The notes beneath the pieces are model-generated. The model was not told the origin of the DNA and made no database searches. It saw only the letters and a list, made by a program, of their open reading frames with translations. The translations under genes were made by a program, and so were the position numbers. This document shows positions 6,699 to 12,740 of a DNA stretch of 12,740 nt, piece after piece (within the stretch, counting starts at the first letter, position 1; each line of letters begins with the position of its first letter). The stretch is from Ignavibacteria bacterium (GTDB lineage Bacteria; Bacteroidota; Ignavibacteria; Tepidaquicellales; OLB5), in contig JAUQWT010000277.1 of assembly GCA_030835005.1 (NCBI GenBank), positions 1 to 12,740 of the forward strand, read 5' to 3'.

Positions 6699-6726
6699 AA
6701 TATATTTTATCATATTCTCAAAAATA

Positions 6727-9700
6727 ATGAAGATCAGAGTCCTTTTATTAATAGTTATTGCCGTTATTTTGAATGATTTAGCGTATTCACAGAATCCGGG
6801 TGATGTTGCCATTAACGAGATCATGTATGCTCCTACGCCGGCTACCAATGAATGGTTTGAACTCTATAACAACACTGCCAATCCTATTAATCTTGCGAAC
6901 TGGAAATGGAAAGATGCAACGGCAACTCTTCGTATAATAACTACTCTGAATATTAACATAAATGCAGGTGGTTTTGCAATTGTTTGCCAGGACTCAACTA
7001 CTTTCAGATCAACTTATCCGGGTTTTAACGGACTGCTCTTGCAGCCAAATAACAGCTGGAGTGCATTAAATAATACAGGCGATCAGCTTATTTTGTTTAA
7101 CGGAACCGGTACGGCAATAGACAGCATTAATTTTACTTCAAGCTGGGGAGGGTCTTCGGGAAGCAGATCATTAGAAAGAGTGAATTCAGCCGCTCCAACA
7201 AACCAGCAGACTAACTGGGGTACTTCAATTGCCTTGGCCGGGGCTACGCCTAATTTGAGGAATTCGATCTCACCGGCGAATAATGATCTTGTACTGAATA
7301 TTTTATCATTCAGCAGCAATACTCCGCTCATTGGGTCGAATCTCCAGATAACTGCAAATGTTAAGAACAGGGGTTTACTGCCTGCTGCATCTTATGCAGT
7401 ATCGTTTTATGAGGACTATAACAAAGACAGCATTCCTGTTCCATCTGAATTGATAGTTACAGTAAATTCTTCGGGTCCTTTGAATGCCGGTGATTCTGCA
7501 AACTTTAATGCAAATGACCTGTTAGATAGTCTTGGATTAAGACAGTACATTGCAGTTGTAACTTTTGCCGGTGATGAGGATACAACTAATAATAAGAAAA
7601 CAGGACAGGTGAATGTCATATCTGCAGGCGGCTTTGATTCACTTGCAGTTAACGAAATTATGTATGCACCAACAGCCAATACGGGTAAAGAATGGTTTGA
7701 GATATATAATAAGACAAATAGTGCGGTAAACCTGGCAAACTGGAAATGGAAAGATGCAACCGGTTCAATAAATACAATTACAACTCAGGCAATTATGATT
7801 CCGGCAAATGGTTTCGCAGTTATCTGCGAGGATTCTTCAGCCGTAAAAGGATTTTATCCTCTGAATACCGGTGTGGTTATTCAAAGCTCCTGGAGCGCAC
7901 TTAATAATACAGGCGATAACCTTGTGTTATTCAATTCTGCAGGTGTGATAATAGACAGCATTACATTTACTTCCTCTTGGGGAGGAAGTACAGGAAATAA
8001 ATCTCTTGAAAGAATTTCAGTTTCTGCACCAACTAATCAGCAATCAAACTGGGGCACCAGTGTTTCACCAATTGGGGCAACTCCAAACCGGGTAAATAGT
8101 TTAACTCCAAAACCCAATGACCTGGCTCTGAGCAATATTACTTTCAGCAGAACAACTCCCTCTATTGGTGATACACTTGGCATTACAGCACAGGTTAAGA
8201 ACAGGGGATTGAACTCCGTAACAAACTACACTGTTTCTTTCTATGATGATTACAACAGGGATAGTATTCCAAATCCGGGTGAACTAAAGATAACGATGAA
8301 TTCTTCAGGAACAATTAATGCCGGTGACTCTGCAAATTATACTTATTTACAGGTTCTTGATAGCGCAGGATTCAGGCAGTATATATCGGTTGTAACATTT
8401 ACTCTTGATGAAGACACTACTAATAACAAGCTAACCAAAGGTATCGAAGTATCAGGCGGAAGTACTGCCGGAAGAGTGCTTGTAAATGAAATAATGTATG
8501 ATCCTCCGACAGGTGAATGTGAATGGGTGGAATTGTTCAATAATTCTGATTCTGTAGTTAATCTTAAAAACTGGAAAATACAGGATAATGGAACTACGCA
8601 AGTTGTAATTACAGCAAGTGATTATTTGTTGAACCCTGACCAGTATGTGGTTATCAGTCAGGATGATACAATTTTCAGCTTTCACCCAGGGCTGCAGCCG
8701 GAAAAAGTTATCATAAATTCTTCACTGCCTCAACTTAACAATACAGGAGATGCTGTCATCATAAATAAGATAAATGGGTCACTCTCTGATAGAGTTGATT
8801 ATCTTCCGGATTGGGGCGGCTCTAATGTATCGCTTGAGAGAATAAATATTAATGGCGCTTCAAGTGATTCTTCGAATTGGGCTAGCTCGATTGACTGCGA
8901 AAAGTCAACACCTGCCAGAGAGAACTCAATCTCAGCAGCAACTCACTATAATGCGGGCGATCTTATCATAAATGAGATCATGGCAAGCCCACTAAGCAAT
9001 AGTTCAGAGTACATTGAACTTTACAATCCAACATCACAAACAATCAATATTGTAGGCTGGCTTTATTCTGAAACCGGAAGCACTAAGGGTATAACTGATA
9101 CTTGCGCTGCGTTGATAAAACCAGGCACATATGCAGTAATTGCAGCCGATACTTCGATCTACAATACGTATTCTTATCTTCGCACTCCGGATTCAACTCA
9201 GAAAGTTTTTGTTATTGGTTCGCTGGGATTGAATAATGATGGTGACCTGGTAAAAATTGCTGATGTATTTAAAACAAAAATTGATAGCGTGTACTACTCA
9301 GATAACTGGTATAACCCAAATCTTCCCGGAAGCGGAAGGTCGCTTGAAAAGATCAATCCATCATTAAACGGTAATGATGGAAAGAACTGGAGCAGCTGTA
9401 CTTATCCAAATGGCGGCTCACCCGGTTTGAAAAACAGCATATTTACAAACCTGCAGCCCGGCGGAGGTGAAGTTACTGTTTCACCGAATCCGTTTTCACC
9501 TGATGGCGATGGGTATGAAGATTTTACAATAATTAGCTATAAGCTATCAAGCACAGTTTCACAGGTCAGACTGAAACTTTTTGACGTAAAAGGAAGGCTT
9601 ATCAAAACAATATTGAATAACCAAACTTCGGGCCCACAGGGGCAAATCGTTTATAACGGTCTGGACGACGACAACAGGAAACTCAGGCTTGGTATTTATA

Positions 9701-9783
9701 TTATTTTTCTGGAGGCTTTAAATGACCAGAACGGAGTTGTTGAAACAATAAAAACAACAATGGTTGTTGGTGCTAAACTGTAG
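6727..9783 (+). CDS. Large exported surface protein with four lamin-tail domains, two CARDB-like domains and a FlgD/T9SS-like C terminus
   Basis: This 1018-residue protein has a signal peptide (1-21, cleaved near AYSQ). Lamin-tail domains (beta-sandwich, opening VxINEIMYxP then EWFELYN) lie at about 24-150, 304-430, 582-705 and 743-880; each has LNNTGD or LNNDGD and a SLER/SLEK motif. Between the first three are two CARDB-like beta domains (about 187-298 and 464-576), opening NDLVLNILSFSSNTP and NDLALSNITFSRTTP and ending DEDTTNNK. Residues 24-300 and 304-577 are a direct duplication. The C-terminal domain (914-1018) opens SPNPFSPDGDGYEDF and contains LFDVKGRLI, resembling FlgD Ig-like and T9SS C-terminal domains. 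A role as a surface or matrix protein exported by T9SS is inferred. No enzyme motif is seen. No Shine-Dalgarno precedes the ATG at 6727. Confidence 0.9.
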   Translation: MKIRVLLLIVIAVILNDLAYSQNPGDVAINEIMYAPTPATNEWFELYNNTANPINLANWKWKDATATLRIITTLNININAGGFAIVCQDSTTFRSTYPGFNGLLLQPNNSWSALNNTGDQLILFNGTGTAIDSINFTSSWGGSSGSRSLERVNSAAPTNQQTNWGTSIALAGATPNLRNSISPANNDLVLNILSFSSNTPLIGSNLQITANVKNRGLLPAASYAVSFYEDYNKDSIPVPSELIVTVNSSGPLNAGDSANFNANDLLDSLGLRQYIAVVTFAGDEDTTNNKKTGQVNVISAGGFDSLAVNEIMYAPTANTGKEWFEIYNKTNSAVNLANWKWKDATGSINTITTQAIMIPANGFAVICEDSSAVKGFYPLNTGVVIQSSWSALNNTGDNLVLFNSAGVIIDSITFTSSWGGSTGNKSLERISVSAPTNQQSNWGTSVSPIGATPNRVNSLTPKPNDLALSNITFSRTTPSIGDTLGITAQVKNRGLNSVTNYTVSFYDDYNRDSIPNPGELKITMNSSGTINAGDSANYTYLQVLDSAGFRQYISVVTFTLDEDTTNNKLTKGIEVSGGSTAGRVLVNEIMYDPPTGECEWVELFNNSDSVVNLKNWKIQDNGTTQVVITASDYLLNPDQYVVISQDDTIFSFHPGLQPEKVIINSSLPQLNNTGDAVIINKINGSLSDRVDYLPDWGGSNVSLERININGASSDSSNWASSIDCEKSTPARENSISAATHYNAGDLIINEIMASPLSNSSEYIELYNPTSQTINIVGWLYSETGSTKGITDTCAALIKPGTYAVIAADTSIYNTYSYLRTPDSTQKVFVIGSLGLNNDGDLVKIADVFKTKIDSVYYSDNWYNPNLPGSGRSLEKINPSLNGNDGKNWSSCTYPNGGSPGLKNSIFTNLQPGGGEVTVSPNPFSPDGDGYEDFTIISYKLSSTVSQVRLKLFDVKGRLIKTILNNQTSGPQGQIVYNGLDDDNRKLRLGIYIIFLEALNDQNGVVETIKTTMVVGAKL

Positions 9784-9807
9784 TATTATTCTATAAGATC
9801 AAGAGTC

Positions 9808-11832
9808 TTGCAAAAGAACAAACCCAGGCAAAAACCAGAAGCAGGAAATAAAGAACTTTATTTTTACATTCTGCTTGTATTGGTTACATTTGCAGTGTAT
9901 TCAAATTCCCTGAATAATGAATTTGTCTTTGACGACGAATCTGTAGTGCTTGGTGACGAATCTATAACATCTCTTTCCAATATCCCGAAATATTTCACAG
10001 CTGAGCAGGGCTTTCACAAAGTAATAGGCAGATATTACAGACCTGTTGTTTCTGCTACGTACGCAATGGATTATGCATTATGGGGATTGAAACCGTTTGG
10101 ATTCCATTTAACAAACGTTTTAATCCATGTAATAAATGTACTGCTGTTATTCGGACTTCTTAGGCTGATGTTTGAAAAGTCAACTTCTAAGTTTAAAGAT
10201 TACGGCATACTTATCGGAACTTTGATATTTGCTTTGCACCCGATTCACACAGAAGCAGTTGCATGGGTAAGCGGGAGGACTGACAGTCTATCATGCACTT
10301 TTTTCTTTGCTTCGTTTATTTACTATCTGAAATTTTCTAAGAAAAGCAGTGGGTCCAATTTAGTCCTGACTTTATTCTTCTACCTGTTTGCACTGCTTGC
10401 CAAAGAAATGGCTATTACTCTGCCTGTAATGATAATCTTGTATGATTTGGTTGTTGTTAGGTTGAGAGTTAAAGACGCATTGAAGGGCAAAGCGAAAATA
10501 TACGGCGCGCTTATAGTCCTTTCAATTGCCTACCTGTTACTGCGATGGGCAGTTTTGAAAGATATACCGCAGCGGGAAAGTTACTTCTATTTTTACGGTA
10601 AAGATACGGCCACTGCGATTTACACAATGCTTCAAACTATTCCCATATACTTCAAGCTTGCAGTTTTTCCAATCGGAATGGTTTATCATTACGGTGGTTT
10701 TCTGCCATATCTTTCTTCCCCTGCGGATTTTGGAGTGATCTTCGCAGTTGCATTCCTTGCCGTAACAGGTTTTGTTGCTTTTTATCTTTACAGAAGAATG
10801 CCGGTTGTATCATATGCTCTCATTTTTTTCTTTATCACCTTATTGCCTGTCTTGAATATAGTGCCTACTATGAATTTTATGGCTGACCGCTTTCTCTATA
10901 TCCCTTCTGTCTTTCTCAGCCTGATCACAGTAACCGTTCTGTTCAAATATTATACTCCTAAATCGAAGAACATTATTTATTCAATAACAGTAATAATTCT
11001 GGTTGGTTATGGGTTCATGACAATCGTAAGAAATGCAGAATGGAAGACTAATGATATACTGTTTATGAGCGCTGACGGTATTCCGGGCTCTGTATTGTAT
11101 GTTAATATAGGAAATATTTATGCAAATAAAGGGCAGTATGACATTGCTGAAAAGTATTACAGGAAGGCAATTGACCTGAGAGTTGAGACAATACTTGGCA
11201 ATAATAATATGGGTAAGCTGTTTATGATAAAGGGTAATATGGATTCTGCCTACTATTACATTCACAAGGCTTACACACTGGATTCACTTTCCCCGGAGCC
11301 GATTCATACAATGGCACAGCTTTATGCAAGGGGGGAAAAAATTTCTGAATCAATTTACTGGCTGGAAAAACTTCAAACCGTTACTCCTAATTATATGAAT
11401 TCGGTACAAATGCTGCAGGAACTAAAAGCACGGCAGCAAATGCCATTGCAGCATGATGACGGATTGAATAAACAGGTGAATCCAAAAGTTGCAATGCTTG
11501 AGGGCTCTTCATATAAGAATTATCAGGAAAAAAAGTTTGATAAAGCGATCGAAGAACTTACTGAGCTTGTTAATCTGAATCCGGCAGGGGCATCGGGTTA
11601 TAATAATAATATCGGGATGTGCTATCTTGACGGACAGAAGTACAATGAGGCAATCAAGTATTTTGAACTTGCAGTAAAAGAGAAACCGGATTTTTCAAGC
11701 GCAGTAAATAATCTGGGGTTTTGTTACGAGAAGCTTGGTGATAGAACAAATGCAGAAAAATATTACAAGAAAGCCCTGGAACTTGATCCAAACAACCAGC
11801 TGGCCAAAGATAATCTAAGTAAGCTGAAATAG
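9808..11832 (+). CDS. TMTC-like GT-C membrane protein with C-terminal TPRs
   Basis: This 674-residue protein has a polytopic N-terminal half (about 17-405, some ten hydrophobic segments) and a soluble TPR half. The first loop carries FVFDDESVV (D42-D43, the acidic pair typical of GT-C glycosyltransferases). RYYRPVVSATYAMDYALWG (75-93), HPIHTEAVAWVSGRTD (144-159), LLAKEMAITLPV and LPVLNIVPTMNFMADRFLYIPS (346-367) are hallmarks of TMTC-type, O-mannosyltransferase-like proteins. TPRs lie at about 429-492 and 563-662 (for example AVNNLGFCYEKLGDRTNAEKYYKKALELDP). It may transfer a sugar to exported proteins, but neither donor nor acceptor can be read. The TTG start is the only start codon between an in-frame TAG (9781) and the first membrane helix, and no Shine-Dalgarno precedes it. 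The 24-bp gap to the lamin-tail gene suggests co-transcription. Confidence 0.83.
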   Translation: MQKNKPRQKPEAGNKELYFYILLVLVTFAVYSNSLNNEFVFDDESVVLGDESITSLSNIPKYFTAEQGFHKVIGRYYRPVVSATYAMDYALWGLKPFGFHLTNVLIHVINVLLLFGLLRLMFEKSTSKFKDYGILIGTLIFALHPIHTEAVAWVSGRTDSLSCTFFFASFIYYLKFSKKSSGSNLVLTLFFYLFALLAKEMAITLPVMIILYDLVVVRLRVKDALKGKAKIYGALIVLSIAYLLLRWAVLKDIPQRESYFYFYGKDTATAIYTMLQTIPIYFKLAVFPIGMVYHYGGFLPYLSSPADFGVIFAVAFLAVTGFVAFYLYRRMPVVSYALIFFFITLLPVLNIVPTMNFMADRFLYIPSVFLSLITVTVLFKYYTPKSKNIIYSITVIILVGYGFMTIVRNAEWKTNDILFMSADGIPGSVLYVNIGNIYANKGQYDIAEKYYRKAIDLRVETILGNNNMGKLFMIKGNMDSAYYYIHKAYTLDSLSPEPIHTMAQLYARGEKISESIYWLEKLQTVTPNYMNSVQMLQELKARQQMPLQHDDGLNKQVNPKVAMLEGSSYKNYQEKKFDKAIEELTELVNLNPAGASGYNNNIGMCYLDGQKYNEAIKYFELAVKEKPDFSSAVNNLGFCYEKLGDRTNAEKYYKKALELDPNNQLAKDNLSKLK

Positions 11833-11833
11833 C

Positions 11834-12740
11834 TTAGAGCAAATTACTTGCAAGTTCTGCAAGTTCAGAACGCTCACCTTTTAACAGATTTATATGAGCA
11901 GAAAGGTTTTGACCCTTAAAATGCTCAATAAGATAAGTAAGTCCGTTTGACTGTGAATCAAGATACGGATGATCTATCTGGTAAACGTCACCCGTAAATA
12001 CAATTTTTGCACCTTCGCCAACCCTGGTTATAATTGTTTTTACTTCATGGGGAGTCAAATTCTGCGCTTCATCAACAATGAAAAATATCCGCTGAAGGCT
12101 TCTGCCTCTTATATAACTTAATGGCTCTATTACAAGCTTCTGGTCTTTGACCATCTGTGTTATTTGCTGATGCTGTTTTTCGGTTTCCTGGTATTGATCC
12201 TGTATGACTTTCAGGTTATCCCAAAGCGGCTGCATGTAGGGAGCGAGCTTGCTCTCAACATCGCCTGGAAGATAACCAATATCCTTATTGCTTAGAGGCA
12301 CCACAGGCCTAGCAATATAAATCTGTCTATAGTACTTCTTAATGTTAAGAGCAGAAGCAAGCGCCAAGAGAGTTTTTCCTGTTCCGGCTTTGCCTGTAAT
12401 TGTCACTAGCGGAATGTTAAGGTTTGTGAGCGCGTCTATTGCAAAGGTCTGTTCTGCATTTCTTGGCTTAATACCATACACAGCGTTCTTATCAACTTTC
12501 CTGAGCTTTTCGTTCTTCAGGTCGATTGCCGCAAGTACTGAGTGACTTGAGTTCCGAAGAACAAGATATTTATTCGGAACAACTTCTGTTTTCGATTTTT
12601 TAAGAGTGCTCTTAATGGGAATTTCAAACGGAGGCTGGTAAAGTTTTTCTATCAGTTCATGATTGAAATTCTCTATAGTTTCTTTACCGCTATAAAGCTC
12701 TTCAACACTGGTGATCTTATCTGTGCTGTAATCTTCAGCA
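11834..12740 (-). CDS. PhoH/YlaK-family ATPase, C-terminal part (5' end outside window)
   Basis: The minus-strand frame stays open to the window edge, so the GTG at 12481 (VYGIKPRN) is internal. The upstream part (12482-12740) reads through a linker with NKYLVLRN and LKRVDKN, as in PIN-PhoH fusions; the PIN domain would lie beyond the edge. The PhoH ATPase domain shows GIKPRNAEQTFAIDAL, Walker A GKAGTGKT (12371-12394), YIARPVVPLSNKDIGYLPGDVESKLAPYMQPLWDN, and Walker B IFFIVDEAQNL, then TRVGEGAKIVFTGDVYQID and LKGERSELAELAS at the end. Such proteins are cytoplasmic ATPases. Related PhoH2 proteins couple a PIN RNase to an RNA helicase, but the cellular role of this branch is unsettled. The stop codon is one base from the stop of the convergent TPR gene. 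Confidence 0.93.
   Translation of the reverse strand, partial: AEDYSTDKITSVEELYSGKETIENFNHELIEKLYQPPFEIPIKSTLKKSKTEVVPNKYLVLRNSSHSVLAAIDLKNEKLRKVDKNAVYGIKPRNAEQTFAIDALTNLNIPLVTITGKAGTGKTLLALASALNIKKYYRQIYIARPVVPLSNKDIGYLPGDVESKLAPYMQPLWDNLKVIQDQYQETEKQHQQITQMVKDQKLVIEPLSYIRGRSLQRIFFIVDEAQNLTPHEVKTIITRVGEGAKIVFTGDVYQIDHPYLDSQSNGLTYLIEHFKGQNLSAHINLLKGERSELAELASNLL

Noticed and set aside
6657..6848. Minus-strand open frame overlapping the lamin-tail start
   Set aside because: It covers the signal peptide region of the lamin-tail gene on the other strand and shows no motif; the lipoprotein ATG at 6660 already explains this end.
6796..8460. Repeats in the lamin-tail gene as a CRISPR or non-coding array
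   Set aside because: The repeats are in frame and long (about 834-840 bp) and encode conserved domain boundaries, so this is protein domain duplication.
12479..12481. GTG at 12481 as the start of the PhoH-like protein
   Set aside because: The minus-strand frame stays open to 12740 and GIKPRN is normally mid-protein in PIN-PhoH fusions, so this is an internal codon.
12342..12545. Plus-strand open frame opposite the PhoH Walker A region
   Set aside because: It is antisense to a strongly conserved ATPase domain and shows no protein signature.

Overview
This window looks like an ordinary chromosomal stretch of an Ignavibacteria/Melioribacter-like bacterium (Bacteroidota-Chlorobi group). The evidence is a secreted protein with a C-terminal type A type IX secretion (T9SS) sorting domain containing the signature QNYPNPFNP, a lamin-tail-domain surface protein, a GWxTD-domain protein, AT-rich coding DNA, and few Shine-Dalgarno sites. 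No tRNA, rRNA, CRISPR array, transposase or phage gene is visible. The taxonomic call is inference from gene content.

Layout. (1) Positions 2-3377, all plus strand, hold housekeeping and membrane genes: the C-terminal part of the FtsH protease, a hairpin terminator, a dolichol kinase/CTP-transferase-like membrane protein, the YchF-type ATPase, and a small exported DsrE-family protein. (2) 3378-3717 is a gene-free stretch. It carries the first copy of a 55-bp repeat and three TATAATCT-like boxes spaced 21 bp apart, and leads into a 299-residue T9SS cargo protein with the clearest ribosome binding site of the window. A strong terminator follows. (3) A second copy of the 55-bp repeat sits directly upstream of a GWxTD-domain exported protein. 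That gene converges on a small minus-strand lipoprotein gene across a perfect palindromic terminator whose loop contains the lipoprotein's stop codon. (4) A 66-bp divergent spacer with a 12-bp palindrome separates the lipoprotein gene from a 1018-residue multi-domain surface protein: four lamin-tail domains, two CARDB-like domains and a FlgD/T9SS-like C-terminal domain, with an internal duplication of about 834-840 bp. It is followed after 24 bp, in the same reading frame, by a TMTC-like GT-C membrane protein with C-terminal TPRs that starts with TTG. (5) The minus-strand 3' part of a PhoH/YlaK-type ATPase converges on the TPR gene with one base between the stop codons and runs off the window's right edge.

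How they fit together: the middle of the window (3718-11832) is dominated by envelope and export proteins. FtsH and YchF are quality-control or stress-linked housekeeping factors, and the PhoH-like ATPase is probably RNA- or stress-linked. The TMTC-like protein may be a glycosyltransferase acting on exported proteins, but that is inference. I found no convincing new multi-gene system. The items most worth a second look are the 55-bp repeat placed before two exported-protein genes, the stop-codon-in-loop bidirectional terminator, and the pairing of a surface protein rich in D-S/T-hydrophobic motifs with a GT-C-like enzyme.
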